Part shown: positions 25,445 through 34,780 of the stretch, piece by piece
Position numbering within the stretch: position 1 is the stretch's first letter
How the letters are laid out: each line of letters begins with the position of its first letter
Origin: Hyalangium versicolor
Lineage (GTDB): Bacteria; Myxococcota; Myxococcia; Myxococcales; Myxococcaceae
Assembly: GCF_020103695.1 (NCBI RefSeq)
Contig: NZ_JAHXBF010000002.1
Coordinates: 124,001-188,000, forward strand
DNA: 64,000 bases
Reading direction: 5' to 3'
The notes under the pieces: generated by a model
The model's database searches: none
What the model saw: the letters and a program-made list of their open reading frames with translations, nothing else
Told to the model about the DNA's origin: nothing
Program-made: the position numbers and the translations under genes

Positions 25445-26742
25445 GCCGGGCTGCTCGGGCGGGTCGGCAGCAGGATGCACAGCCGAGCCCCGCCCTCCTC
25501 CCGGTTCGCCGCCGTCAGCGTGCCGCCGAACTGCTCCACGTACTCCCGAGACAGCATCAGGCCGATCCCCGTCCCCTTCTCCGGGCCCTTCGTGGTGAAG
25601 AAGGGCTCGAACAGGCGTGACAGCACCTCCTCCGGGAACCCAGGCCCCGTGTCCTCGATGAGGAGTTGCACGAATTCTCCCTCCGCGCGAGCCAGGACCC
25701 GGATCTCTCCGTCCCCGCGAGAGTGCCCTTCCAGCGCATCGCCCGCATTCACCAGGAGATTGAGGATGACCTGCGCCAGCCGCCGGCGCACGACATGGAC
25801 TTCAGGCAGCTCCGAGGGCACCTCCACCTGCAACCTCGCCACGTGCTTGAGCCGCACCGAGGCCAGCCGGGCAGCATCCTGCACCACCTCCGCGAGCACG
25901 CATCGCGAGGGCTCTTCCGTCTCGTCCATGTGCGAGAAGTTTCGGAGATCGGAGGCGATCTGCCGGATGCGCTCCACGCCGGCGTTCACATCCCGAAGCG
26001 CCTCGGACAGCTCCGCCCTGGAGCCTCCCGCCGCGAGCAGCACTTCCCGCTCGAGGAAGACCAGGTTCGAGCGCACATAGGCAATGGGGTTGTTCAGCTC
26101 GTGCGCCACGCTCGCCGCCAGCCGGCCGATGGTCGCCAGCTTCTCGGACTGGGCCCGTCGGCGCTCGCTCTCGGCCAGCTTCTCGAGCGCCTCACGCCGC
26201 GAACGCTCCAGCAGCGCCTCGTTCTCCGCGGATCGCACCTTGCGAAACTGCAGGCCCCCGTGCATCCCGAAGAACATCAAGACGACCATCACCAAGGACC
26301 ACAGGAAGGCCGCGAGCAGGGACTCCCCGGCAGCAAGCATCATCGACCCGCCGCCCAGCGCGCTGACGATTCCGCACGTCAGGCCGGCCCCGAACGTCTC
26401 GGTGGATGCCATGGCGACGATGAGCGGCAGCGCGGGGAAGAAGGAGAAGTACCCGCTCCGAGTCCCGCCCCCGAAGGCCACCAGGCCCAGATAACAGAGC
26501 GCGGCCACCACGCCGTAACTCGCACTGATCAGCCTCGCCTGAAGGGGGCGCGCGCGCCTCATCCCCAGCGCCGTCAGCACCATGGACAACGCCCAGATCA
26601 CCCGTACCCCCAGCATCTCCCAGCTGGCATGCCCCAGGGCCAGCCAGTCCACGCCATAGAGGAGGACGACCATCACCGCGAACAGCGCCAACGTCCGCTG
26701 ACGCAACCGTTCGCTCGCCGATGATGGAAGTCCCGAACTCAT
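25345..26742 (-). CDS. membrane sensor histidine kinase, 465 aa
   Basis: Five to six hydrophobic segments in residues 15-165 are followed by a coiled region, a HisKA box ASVAHELNNPIAY with phospho-acceptor His214, an N box (NLLVNAGDAL), G1 DTGPGF and G2 GTGIGL. No response regulator gene is adjacent, so it is an orphan kinase as is common in myxobacteria. The C-terminal 35-residue tail is Ser/Ala-rich and is encoded antisense to the end of the HEAT protein gene. The start codon has no clear ribosome site. Confidence 0.85.
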   Translation of the reverse strand: MSSGLPSSASERLRQRTLALFAVMVVLLYGVDWLALGHASWEMLGVRVIWALSMVLTALGMRRARPLQARLISASYGVVAALCYLGLVAFGGGTRSGYFSFFPALPLIVAMASTETFGAGLTCGIVSALGGGSMMLAAGESLLAAFLWSLVMVVLMFFGMHGGLQFRKVRSAENEALLERSRREALEKLAESERRRAQSEKLATIGRLAASVAHELNNPIAYVRSNLVFLEREVLLAAGGSRAELSEALRDVNAGVERIRQIASDLRNFSHMDETEEPSRCVLAEVVQDAARLASVRLKHVARLQVEVPSELPEVHVVRRRLAQVILNLLVNAGDALEGHSRGDGEIRVLARAEGEFVQLLIEDTGPGFPEEVLSRLFEPFFTTKGPEKGTGIGLMLSREYVEQFGGTLTAANREEGGARLCILLPTRPSSPAQSAPSLRALAGSTAADSQRRTAASRSASGASA

Positions 26743-26915
26743 CGAAGAGAAGAGTGGGGATAGTCATCTTTCTCCGCAATCACGGACTATTTCCGAGTCG
26801 TTGAGAGAACAACTCTCGCGGAGGAAATCTGGCAAGGGTTTCGCGAAGGACAGACGCCCCACCCCTTCGGCCAGGGCCTCACGCAGTCCGTCCTTCCCTC
26901 TTGCATCGTGATTCT

Positions 26916-26934
26916 GAGAACGATAGTCAATCTC
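26916..26934 (+). promoter_or_regulatory. candidate Fur box upstream of siderophore-interacting protein gene
   Basis: GAGAACGATAGTCAATCTC matches the classical 19-bp Fur consensus at 14 of 19 positions. It lies 6 bp before the ATG of a siderophore-interacting protein gene, so bound Fur would block transcription or initiation there. Repression under iron-rich conditions is inferred. Confidence 0.5.
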
Positions 26935-26940
26935 GAAAAG

Positions 26941-27753
26941 ATGGCACAGACAGAACGAGAGCTGCGTCGAGTCCCGCTCCCCCTCCAGTTCCGGCTCCTC
27001 GAGGTACTGCGCGTCACCCGGCTGAGCCCAGAGATGATCCGGGTAACGCTGGGTGGCCCGGAGCTGCAGGGCTTCCAGAGCCCTTCGGCCGATGATCACG
27101 TGCGGGTGTTCTTCCCCACGCCCGGAGAGCGCAAGCCGCTCATGCCCTCGGTGGGTCCGCGCGGGCTGGTGTTCCCGGAGGGCAAGCCTCGTCCTGTCTC
27201 CCGCGACTACACGCCGCGGCGCCATGACGCGGCCCGAGGCGAGCTGGACCTCGACTTCGTGCTGCATGGCACCGGCCCGGCGTCGACGTGGGCGACGCAG
27301 GCCAAGCCGGGAGATCTGCTCGGCGTGGGAGGCCCGCGAAGCTCGGTGCTCATCCCGCATGACTTCGACTGGTACCTGATGGTGGGCGACTCCACCGCGC
27401 TGCCGGCCATTGGCCGCTGGATGGAGGAACTCCCCGCCGGGGCACGCGCCATCGCGCTCATCGAGGTCGCGAACGCCGACGAGGAGCAGCAGTTCAACAC
27501 GCGAGCCCAGGCACAGGTCATCTGGCTGCACCGCAACGGCGCGGAGGCCGGCTCCACCCCATTGCTGGAGGACGCCCTCCGGAACCTGCAGTTCCCACCG
27601 GGAGACTTCTTCACCTGGCTGGCGGGCGAGGCCAACACGCTCCGCACGCTGCGTGAGTACCTGGTCGAGGAGCGCAAGGTGGACAAGAAGTGGCTCAGCG
27701 TGAGCGGCTACTGGAAGCGAAACACCGCGGACCACCACGAGCCCCACGACTGA
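26941..27753 (+). CDS. siderophore-interacting FAD/NAD(P)H reductase (SIP/ViuB family)
   Basis: ATG 26941 gives 270 residues. The N-terminal FAD-binding barrel contains SRDYTPRRHD, the family's RxYTxR flavin motif, and DFVLHGTGPASTWA. The C-terminal domain contains VGDSTALPAIGRW, matching the SIP NAD(P)H-binding half, and WLAGEANTLRTLREYL. These enzymes release iron from ferric siderophores by reduction in the cytoplasm. A Fur-box match overlaps the start region. No other siderophore gene is nearby. Confidence 0.9.
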   Translation: MAQTERELRRVPLPLQFRLLEVLRVTRLSPEMIRVTLGGPELQGFQSPSADDHVRVFFPTPGERKPLMPSVGPRGLVFPEGKPRPVSRDYTPRRHDAARGELDLDFVLHGTGPASTWATQAKPGDLLGVGGPRSSVLIPHDFDWYLMVGDSTALPAIGRWMEELPAGARAIALIEVANADEEQQFNTRAQAQVIWLHRNGAEAGSTPLLEDALRNLQFPPGDFFTWLAGEANTLRTLREYLVEERKVDKKWLSVSGYWKRNTADHHEPHD

Positions 27754-27794
27754 GCGGCGTGAGCAGGGGACCGGGAGTGATACGGTTCCGCTCC

Positions 27795-28838
27795 ATGCCC
27801 CGCTGGTTCAACACCGCAGGCCCTTGCCGGCCGGATCACCACTACATGCTTCCGGCCATGAGGCGCCTGCCCGAGGTGCGCCGCCTCATCGACCAGGAGG
27901 GGTATTTCGTCGTCCACGCCCCGCGGCAGGTGGGCAGGACGACGGCGCTGCTCTCGCTGGCCCAGGAGCTCACCTCGGAGGGCAGGTATGTCGCTGCGCT
28001 CGTCTCGATGGAGGTCGGTGCCGCCTTCCATGACGACATCGGCGCGGCGGAAGCGGCCATCCTCGGGGAGATTCCCCGTCTCCCTGGCGCTGGTGGGACT
28101 GCGCGATGTGCGTGACTACAAGGTGGCCACGGAGGATAGAGAGTCACTGGGCACCGCCAGCCCGTTCAACATCAAGGTGCGCTCGCTCACCCTGCGCGAC
28201 TTCACTGCTGACGAGGTGGTGGAACTCTACTCCCAGCACACCGCGGACACAGGCCAGCGCTTCGAGCCGGAAGCGCTCACCCGGGCCTTCGAACTCACCC
28301 AGGGCCAGCCGTGGCTCGTCAACGCCCTGGCGAAAGTGGCTGTCGAGGAAGTCGTCCCCGATACCTCCCAGCCCGTCCGGCGTGCGGACATCGAGCGCGC
28401 CAAGGCGATGCTGATCGAGCGCCAGGAGACACACCTGGACAGCCTGACCGAGCGCCTGCGAGAGCCGCGCGTGCGCGCCATCCTCGAGCCCATGCTCGCC
28501 GGCACCATTCCGGGGCCACTCCCGCCAGATGATGTGCGCTTCGCCACGGACCTGGGCCTCATCCGGATGAACGAGGCAGGTGCCTTCGAGGTCGCCAACC
28601 CCATCTACCGCGAGGTGGTTGTCCGCGAGCTCTCGTTTCCCTCGCGTGCGGCACTGCCTCCCTTCCGCTAACTGAAGGGCTCGCGCAGCTCGACAGGTAC
28701 CTCGCGGGGCTGAACCTGGACTCTGGCTGGCTGGTGATTTTCGACCAGCGCAAAGGGCTCGGCCCTCTTGCGGTACGGACACGGTCTGAGTCATCAACCT
28801 CGCCATCCGGACGCTCGGTGACGGTCATCCGGGCCTGA
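27795..28838 (+). pseudogene. degraded AAA-family ATPase (ExeA/AAA_14-like, PD-(D/E)XK type)
   Basis: Three fragments of one family lie in order in different frames. Fragment 1 (27795 to about 28065) begins MPRWFNTAGPC and holds the P-loop HAPRQVGRTT, in which the Walker A lysine is Arg. Fragment 2 (about 28066-28671) continues in another frame with VSLALVGLRDVRDYKV, GTASPFNIKVRSLTL and GQPWLVNALAKVAVEE. Fragment 3 (28677-28838) holds the C-terminal end GLAQLDRYLAGLNLDSG, WLVIFDQRKG and SGRSVTVIRA before a TGA. Intact relatives of about 500 residues are common in myxobacteria; here the Walker B region and part of the nuclease-like C-domain are deleted. It is a remnant just upstream of valS. 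Confidence 0.8.
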
Positions 28839-28886
28839 GGTACGAGCTGCTTGACCGGGGGCCGTGAGTATTGGAAGTCCCCCCTC

Positions 28887-31646
28887 ATGGATAAGAGCTT
28901 CGAACCGCAGAGCATCGAATCGAAGTGGTACGCGCGCTGGGAGGCCAGCGGCTGCTTCAAGCCGTCCGGCCAGGGTACGCCCTACACCATCATGCTGCCG
29001 CCGCCGAACGTCACCGGCACGCTGCACATGGGCCACGCCTTCCAGCACACGCTGATGGATGCGCTCATCCGCCACAGCCGCATGCTCGGCTTCGACACCT
29101 TGTGGCAGGTCGGCACCGACCACGCTGGCATCGCCACCGAGATGGTGGTCTCGCGCAACCTCGCGCTCGAGAACCTCACCCGCGAGGGCCTGGGCCGTGA
29201 GAAGTTCATCGAGAAGGTCTGGGAGTGGAAGCAAAGTTCGGGCAACACCATCACCCGGCAGATGCGCCGGCTCGGCACGTCCGGTGACTGGAGCCGCGAG
29301 CGCTTCACGATGGACGAAGGCCTGAGCAAGGCCGTCATCGAGACCTTCGTACGCCTGTACGAGGAAGGACTCATCTATCGCGGCCAGCGCCTCGTGAACT
29401 GGGATCCCGTGCTCAAGACCGCCATCTCCGACCTGGAGGTGGTCAGCGAGGAGGAGGACGGCAAGCTGTGGTCCATCTCCTACCCGCTGGCGGATGGCAG
29501 TGGCTCGCTGGTCGTGGCCACCACGCGACCGGAGACGCTGCTCGGAGACGTCGCCGTGGCCGTGCACCCGGAGGACGAGCGCTACACGCAGTGGGTCGGC
29601 AAGAAGGTCAAGCTGCCACTGACCGACCGCGAAATCCCCATCATCGCGGACACCTACGTCGACAAGGACTTCGGCACCGGCTGCGTGAAGATCACCCCGG
29701 CGCACGACTTCAATGACTACGCGGTCGGCCAGCGGCACTCGCTGCCGATGATCAACATCTTCACCCCGGAGGCCACTCTCAACGAGAACGCCCCGGAGAA
29801 GTATCGCGGGCTCGACCGCTACGTCGCGCGCAAGGCCGTGCTCGCTGACCTCACAGCGGCCGGTCTACTGGTCGAGGAGAAGAAGCACAAGCTCCAGGTG
29901 CCTCGCGGTGACCGCACCGGGCAGGTGATCGAGCCCTATCTGACGAGCCAGTGGTTCGTGAAGATGGACTCGCTGGCGAAGCGCGGACTGGAGCTGGTCG
30001 AGAATGGCTCCGTCCGCTTCGTTCCGGAGAACTGGGTCAGCACCTACCGGCACTGGATGGGCAACATCCAGGACTGGTGCATCAGCCGGCAGCTCTGGTG
30101 GGGACACCGCATCCCCGCGTGGTACGACGCCAGCGGAAAGGCCTACGTCGGCCGCGACGAAGCAGAGATCCGCGCCCGGCATGGACTCGGCGCCGAGGTG
30201 GCCCTCACCCGGGACAGCGATGTACTGGAGACCTGGTTCAGCTCGGCGCTGTGGTCGCACGGCACGCTCGGCTGGCCCGACCCGGAGCAGATGAAGAAGT
30301 ACGGCTTCGATCGATATCTGCCTACCTCGGTGCTGGTGACCGGCTTCGACATCATCTTCTTCTGGGTCGCCCGGATGATCATGATGACCGACCACTTCAC
30401 CGGGAAGGTCCCGTTCCGAGACGTCTACATCACCGGCCTGGTGCGAGACCACGAAGGCCAGAAGATGTCGAAGGCCAAGGGCAACATCCTGGACCCGATC
30501 GACATCATCGACGGCATCACGCTCGACGCGCTGCTCGCCAAGCGCACCAGCGGCCTGATGCAGCCGCAGATGGCTCAGAAGATCGAGAAGGCGACGCGCA
30601 AGGAGTTCCCGAACGGCATTTCCGCTCACGGCGCGGATGCGTTGCGCTTCACCTTCGCCTCGCTGGCCACTCACGGCCGAGACATCAAGTTCGATCTCAA
30701 GCGCGCCGAGGGCTACAAGGCCTTCTGCAACAAGCTCTGGAACGCCGCCCGCTTCGCGCTGATGAACTGCGAGGGCTTCACCGCCACGGGGAGTCCTTCT
30801 CCCAAGACGGATGCCGAGCGCTGGATCCTCTCGCGCCTGACCCGCACCGTCCGGGAGGTCGAGACCCAGTTCGCCGCCTACCGGTTCGATCTCGTCTCAC
30901 AGGCGCTGTACGAGTTCACCTGGAACGAGTTCTGCGACTGGTTCCTGGAACTGGCCAAGCCTGCGCTCACCGGCGGCGACAGCGAGGCGGCCCAGAGTAC
31001 ACGCCACACGCTGCTGTTCGTGCTGGAGAACACGCTGCGCCTGCTGCACCCGCTGATCCCCTTCATCACCGAGGAGATCTGGCACTCCGTCGCGCCGAAG
31101 CTCGGCATCGCTGGCGATTCGATCAGCACTCAGCCCTATCCGGAGCCAAAGCACTTCACCAGCGACTACTCCCAGGCCGAGGCCGACATCGAGTGGCTCA
31201 AGGCAGCCGTGTCGCAACTGCGCCGCATCCGGAGCGAGATGAACATCGCGCCGACCCGGCCCGTGCCGTTGCTGCTACAAGGCGGGACCGCCGAGGACCG
31301 TGAGCGCACCCAGCGGTTCGAGGCCGGGCTGAAGTTCCTGTCCCGCCTGGAGTCCATCGCATGGCTCGAGGGCGAGGCGCCTGCCTCGGCCACGGGCATC
31401 GTCGGCGAGCTGAAGCTGCTGATCCCCCTGGCTGGACTGATCGACCTGTCCGCGGAGAAGGCCCGCCTGGACAAGGAGATCAAGCGCCTGGAGGCAGACA
31501 TCGCGAAGTGCAACACCAAGCTCGCAAGCGAGACCTTCGTCAACAACGCGCCCGCTGCCGTGGTCGCTCAAGAGCGGCAGCGCCTGTCGGACTGGACCCA
31601 GCAGGTGACCGCCCTGCGCGAACAGCACCGCCGGCTCGGCGCCTGA
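28887..31646 (+). CDS. valS: valyl-tRNA synthetase
   Basis: ValS charges tRNA-Val and edits mischarged Thr. ATG 28887 with GGAAG upstream gives 919 residues. The Rossmann fold has [15 protein letters not shown] (HIGH motif as HMGH) and KMSKAKGN, where most ValS have KMSKSKGN. The editing domain ([26 protein letters not shown]) and C-terminal coiled-coil arm (near residues 850-915) are present. The insert [18 protein letters not shown] after the KMSKS loop is characteristic of beta/gammaproteobacterial ValS, which suggests lateral origin. It is the only synthetase gene in the window and follows a pseudogene. Confidence 0.95.
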   Translation: MDKSFEPQSIESKWYARWEASGCFKPSGQGTPYTIMLPPPNVTGTLHMGHAFQHTLMDALIRHSRMLGFDTLWQVGTDHAGIATEMVVSRNLALENLTREGLGREKFIEKVWEWKQSSGNTITRQMRRLGTSGDWSRERFTMDEGLSKAVIETFVRLYEEGLIYRGQRLVNWDPVLKTAISDLEVVSEEEDGKLWSISYPLADGSGSLVVATTRPETLLGDVAVAVHPEDERYTQWVGKKVKLPLTDREIPIIADTYVDKDFGTGCVKITPAHDFNDYAVGQRHSLPMINIFTPEATLNENAPEKYRGLDRYVARKAVLADLTAAGLLVEEKKHKLQVPRGDRTGQVIEPYLTSQWFVKMDSLAKRGLELVENGSVRFVPENWVSTYRHWMGNIQDWCISRQLWWGHRIPAWYDASGKAYVGRDEAEIRARHGLGAEVALTRDSDVLETWFSSALWSHGTLGWPDPEQMKKYGFDRYLPTSVLVTGFDIIFFWVARMIMMTDHFTGKVPFRDVYITGLVRDHEGQKMSKAKGNILDPIDIIDGITLDALLAKRTSGLMQPQMAQKIEKATRKEFPNGISAHGADALRFTFASLATHGRDIKFDLKRAEGYKAFCNKLWNAARFALMNCEGFTATGSPSPKTDAERWILSRLTRTVREVETQFAAYRFDLVSQALYEFTWNEFCDWFLELAKPALTGGDSEAAQSTRHTLLFVLENTLRLLHPLIPFITEEIWHSVAPKLGIAGDSISTQPYPEPKHFTSDYSQAEADIEWLKAAVSQLRRIRSEMNIAPTRPVPLLLQGGTAEDRERTQRFEAGLKFLSRLESIAWLEGEAPASATGIVGELKLLIPLAGLIDLSAEKARLDKEIKRLEADIAKCNTKLASETFVNNAPAAVVAQERQRLSDWTQQVTALREQHRRLGA

Positions 31647-31732
31647 ACCCAGGAGGCCGCGCCCCTCGCACGAACAGCGGCGGGCAAGGGCCCGCCTGGA
31701 GTGATAGCCCCTCTGGCGGCAGGAATGAACCG

Positions 31733-31757
31733 AACTGGTATGGCCAGCATACCAGTT
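31733..31757. repeat. dispersed palindromic element, copy 2 (perfect)
   Basis: AACTGGTATG (31733-31742), loop GCCAG, CATACCAGTT (31748-31757): ten-base arms with no mismatch. It lies between the convergent ends of valS and the DUF47 gene, where a hairpin could stop both transcripts. Similarity to the copy at 39983 continues on both sides (CG before, GGCTCGGACCG after). Confidence 0.75.
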
Positions 31758-31781
31758 GGCTCGGACCGCGCCCGGAGGGGC

Positions 31782-32408
31782 TCAGGAGTGCTCCAGCACC
31801 ACGCCCTCGATGACGTCCGCCACGTCCAGGCACTTGTCCGTGGCCGTCTCGATCAAGTCGTAGATCTCCTTCCACTTGATGAGAGTGACGGGATCCACTC
31901 CGCTCTTGAAGAGCCGGCCCATCGCCGCGCGCAGCACCTCGTCCGCCTGCGTCTCCAGTTGCTTGATCGCCTTGCACCCCGCGAGGATCTGCTCCGGTTG
32001 CTTGATGAGCCGCAGAAGCGCCACCACCTCCTGCACCTTCTCCGCGCACATCACCAGCAACCGCGCCAGCTCAGCCGCGTCTGGCAATCCGGTCTGGATT
32101 TCGTAGTAGAGCAGCCGGGCCGCCGCCGCGTGGGCGAAGTCCAGCACATCGTCGATGCGCGACAGCAGGGAGTGGATCTGCGTCCGGTCGAACGGGGTGA
32201 TGAACTCCTTGTGCAGCCGGTTGACGGCGGTGTGCGTCACCTCGTCTCCCTTGAGTTCGATCTCCTCGATGGCCTGGACCCGGTTGGCCACGTCACGGTA
32301 GTCGCTCAGCAGCGCGTGCAGCATCCGTGTGCCCTCCACGGTCATCGCGCACTGGGCATCGAAGTCGTTGAAGAAATCGTCAGTCTTGGGCATCAGCTTC
32401 CTGAGCAT
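31782..32408 (-). CDS. DUF47 / PhoU-like phosphate-transport accessory protein
   Basis: ATG 32408 with AGGAGGT 4 nt upstream gives a 208-residue all-helical protein starting MLRKLMPKTDDFFNDFDAQC. Heptad-rich helices with EIELKGDEVTH and RIDDVLDFAHAAA match the DUF47 family (PhoU superfamily), which binds metal clusters and normally accompanies a PiT phosphate transporter. No PiT gene is adjacent; instead the gene closes an operon with DUF4956, an OprO/P-like porin and a VTC domain protein. A role in phosphate or polyphosphate control is inferred. Confidence 0.88.
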   Translation of the reverse strand: MLRKLMPKTDDFFNDFDAQCAMTVEGTRMLHALLSDYRDVANRVQAIEEIELKGDEVTHTAVNRLHKEFITPFDRTQIHSLLSRIDDVLDFAHAAAARLLYYEIQTGLPDAAELARLLVMCAEKVQEVVALLRLIKQPEQILAGCKAIKQLETQADEVLRAAMGRLFKSGVDPVTLIKWKEIYDLIETATDKCLDVADVIEGVVLEHS

Positions 32409-32445
32409 TCGACCTCCTGAGCTCCGCTCTCGTCGCAAGACACCG

Positions 32446-33114
32446 TCAATCCGGATCAATCGATGCGCTCTGGACTCCGGGCAGCCGTTTGCGCACGGCC
32501 TCCAGCAATGCCAGCCCGTCCGTCCGCGCCGGCACGGTGAGCTCCACCACCGCAGTGCCCTCTCGCGATTCCGAGGCCTGCTCCAGCGAGAGGAAGCGGG
32601 CCGTCGGGTGCATCTCCCGCAAGGGAGGGATCGCTGCGCTCAGGTCCTCGAGCCCCAGCGACAGCCGCACCACCTCCATGCGCCCCTCGCTGGTCGCATC
32701 CAACACCAGCAGCACGCAGCCGAAGAACGCCGCCGCGCAGAGCGCGATCGACGCCGCGCCCAGCCCGCATCCCATGCCCACGCCGATCATCACGAACATG
32801 ACCGCCGCGTCCCGCGGATCCTTGATGCCAGAACGGAAACGGATGAAGCCTCCGAGCCCCACAAGGCTGAACGCACGGGACATGCTGTCGCCAATGACCG
32901 TGGTCACCAGCGCGCCCGCCACGGCCACCAGCACCTGCGTCTGCGCCGTCTGGGAGACGAGCGCGGGCGCATTCGGCAGCACCTTGCGCCACGGCCGGTA
33001 GGCCAGGATCCCTCCAAGCACCAGGGCCAGGGTAAAGCGAAGCAGCAGCATCAGGGCGTTGAACTTGTGCGGACCCGCATCCAGGTCCTGCATCACCGTA
33101 TCAAGCGGTGGCAT
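32446..33114 (-). CDS. DUF4956 membrane protein
   Basis: ATG 33114 has GGGGAG upstream and overlaps the end of the kinase-repeat gene by 14 bp. The 222-residue product has four hydrophobic segments (about residues 20-40, 58-75, 108-122, 124-140) and the family sequence VIGDSMSRAFSLVGLGGFIRFRSGIKD split between loop and helix, then a soluble ferredoxin-like C-terminal domain. DUF4956 proteins are repeatedly found next to VTC polyphosphate polymerase domains and CotH kinases, as here. Their function is unknown; an MgtC-like relationship is sometimes suggested. Confidence 0.82.
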   Translation of the reverse strand: MPPLDTVMQDLDAGPHKFNALMLLLRFTLALVLGGILAYRPWRKVLPNAPALVSQTAQTQVLVAVAGALVTTVIGDSMSRAFSLVGLGGFIRFRSGIKDPRDAAVMFVMIGVGMGCGLGAASIALCAAAFFGCVLLVLDATSEGRMEVVRLSLGLEDLSAAIPPLREMHPTARFLSLEQASESREGTAVVELTVPARTDGLALLEAVRKRLPGVQSASIDPD

Positions 33115-34780
33115 GCAGGGCTCCCCGAGCGGTATCCGGTGCACCGCGCGCGGCCTGGCGCAGCAGGGCGAAGTCCTGAGGGTGACTCGCCAGCAGCCGC
33201 TCGGCGAGGACTCGCCCACGAGCCATCTGCAGCAGAGGCCCCAGGCTCCTCACCGTCGCCGCAGGCCAGGAGTCCGCCAGCGCCGTGCGCAACCCCCAGG
33301 CCGCGCCGCCTTCCAGACCCCACATGGAGTCCAGCACCTCCTCGCACTGCGCACCGAAGGACTCCCGCAGCGCCCAGGCGCGAGGAGTGTCCAGGCCATC
33401 GAGCGTGCTCAAGACGGCCCGAGGCGCACGCGCCACGTGCTGCTCGCGCAGCTCCCAGGCCCGAGGGCTCATGAGCCCTCCCACCGAGCGCAGCACCGCG
33501 TCCGGAGCAATGGCCCACGCGCGCTTGCGCCACGCCCACGCCTGCTCGCTGTCCAGCCCTCGGATGGAGCGGCACGCCGTGCGAGCCACCTTCTCCAAGC
33601 CGAGCGCCTCTTCCCCGCCAGCATCCGAGAGCCACCTCAACCGCTCGGCCCAGGCCCGCTCCGTATCCAGTCCCTCCAAGGAGGCGATCACGCTCTCCGA
33701 GGCAGAGAAGTAGAGCCGCTCGCGCAGCCGCCACGCCTGCTCCGAGTCCAGCAGATCCAGGGACTCTGCCACCGCCCCGGGCGCCCGCTCCGCCAGCCGC
33801 TCGCGAAGCTCCCAGGCCTCCGGCGTATCCGCCGTCTCGTTCCTCAGGGAGCCCAGCACCTGGACTGGGGCCGCGTCCGCGAGCTGCCGCCGGAGTGCCC
33901 AGGAGACCACATCCGTGAGGCTACCGAGGCTGTGCGCCACCAGCTCCGGGCAGCGCGCAGCGAGCAGCTTCCGCCGCTCCGTCATGTCCTCTCCCTCCAT
34001 TCCCGAGAGGAAGTACGCGGCGAGCGAAGGCTCCTCCTCGGCCCAGATGTCGATGTGACGGAGGAAACTCGCACGGGCCTCCACCACCGTGCGGACCACC
34101 GGGGGCATCGGACGGGAAGCAGGCACTGCAAGCACGGCTCCCGAACGCGCCTGGAGGATCTCCTGGACCACCTGCTGGACGAGCGTCTCGAGCGGCACAC
34201 CCGCATTCTCGAGCAAGCGCCAGCGCTCGGGAGACTCGGCCGCCAGCGTCCGATAGCCCGAGCGCAGCCGCACCTGGAGCCCTGCCCCCGCCAGCCCCTT
34301 CCGAGACGGAGAGCCAGGCTTCGGCGTGAGGATCTTCGACAGGCGCCGGCGGGCCTTCGCCAGGGCGGGATCCACATCCATGAGGAAGACGCGGTCCGGC
34401 GCCAGGCCTCGCGTGCAGGCATCGACCACGGGCCGAACCACCTGCTCGGACAGCCCACGGCCCCAGCGCGCGAGCACCTCAGCCGTGTAGAAGAAGCGAT
34501 CGGTGATGACGACCTCGCACTCGGCCAGCGCGGGGCGCGTCACCTCTTCCAGCAGCTGGGCCTCTCGCGCGGTGTAGAGCAGCAACTCGGCAGTGGGAGT
34601 GAGCGCCAGGTTGGCGGGATCCCGCGTGAAGCGCCGCAGCCCCTCGGAGACGGGAGACGCCAGCGTCCCTCCCTCGCGGACATGCCGGACCCGGAGGCCC
34701 GCCTTGCGCAACTCCTGAGCCACACGGTTGGAGAGGGTCGTCTTTCCAGACCCGTCGATTCCCTCGAAGACGATCAACAT
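33101..34780 (-). CDS. thymidylate-kinase-like P-loop kinase fused to tandem 27-residue repeats
   Basis: Residues 1-215 are a thymidylate-kinase-like domain with FEGIDGSGKTT (P-loop at 7-15), the DRx motif as TDRFFYT at 93-99 and VFLMDVDPALAKARRR. Residues of about 285-515 hold roughly eight repeats with the pattern D(S/T)xxAWxLRExxxxxAPxAVxxSLxGL; unit starts at 318, 345, 372, 410, 437, 464 and 490 give a 27-residue period with one 11-residue insertion. They probably stack as helical pairs and resemble a scaffold or ligand-binding array. Housekeeping Tmk is about 210 residues, so this is a special fusion. It is coupled by a 1-bp TAATG overlap to the porin gene. The substrate may not be dTMP. 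Confidence 0.8.
   Translation of the reverse strand: MLIVFEGIDGSGKTTLSNRVAQELRKAGLRVRHVREGGTLASPVSEGLRRFTRDPANLALTPTAELLLYTAREAQLLEEVTRPALAECEVVITDRFFYTAEVLARWGRGLSEQVVRPVVDACTRGLAPDRVFLMDVDPALAKARRRLSKILTPKPGSPSRKGLAGAGLQVRLRSGYRTLAAESPERWRLLENAGVPLETLVQQVVQEILQARSGAVLAVPASRPMPPVVRTVVEARASFLRHIDIWAEEEPSLAAYFLSGMEGEDMTERRKLLAARCPELVAHSLGSLTDVVSWALRRQLADAAPVQVLGSLRNETADTPEAWELRERLAERAPGAVAESLDLLDSEQAWRLRERLYFSASESVIASLEGLDTERAWAERLRWLSDAGGEEALGLEKVARTACRSIRGLDSEQAWAWRKRAWAIAPDAVLRSVGGLMSPRAWELREQHVARAPRAVLSTLDGLDTPRAWALRESFGAQCEEVLDSMWGLEGGAAWGLRTALADSWPAATVRSLGPLLQMARGRVLAERLLASHPQDFALLRQAARGAPDTARGALHATA

Noticed and set aside
23102..25480. 792-codon open frame on the minus strand
   Set aside because: Antisense to the GspE-N/HEAT gene; low-complexity Arg/Gly sequence with no domain.
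26764..27747. 327-codon minus frame over the siderophore-interacting protein gene
   Set aside because: The plus-strand product has clear FAD and NAD(P)H motifs; the minus frame has none.
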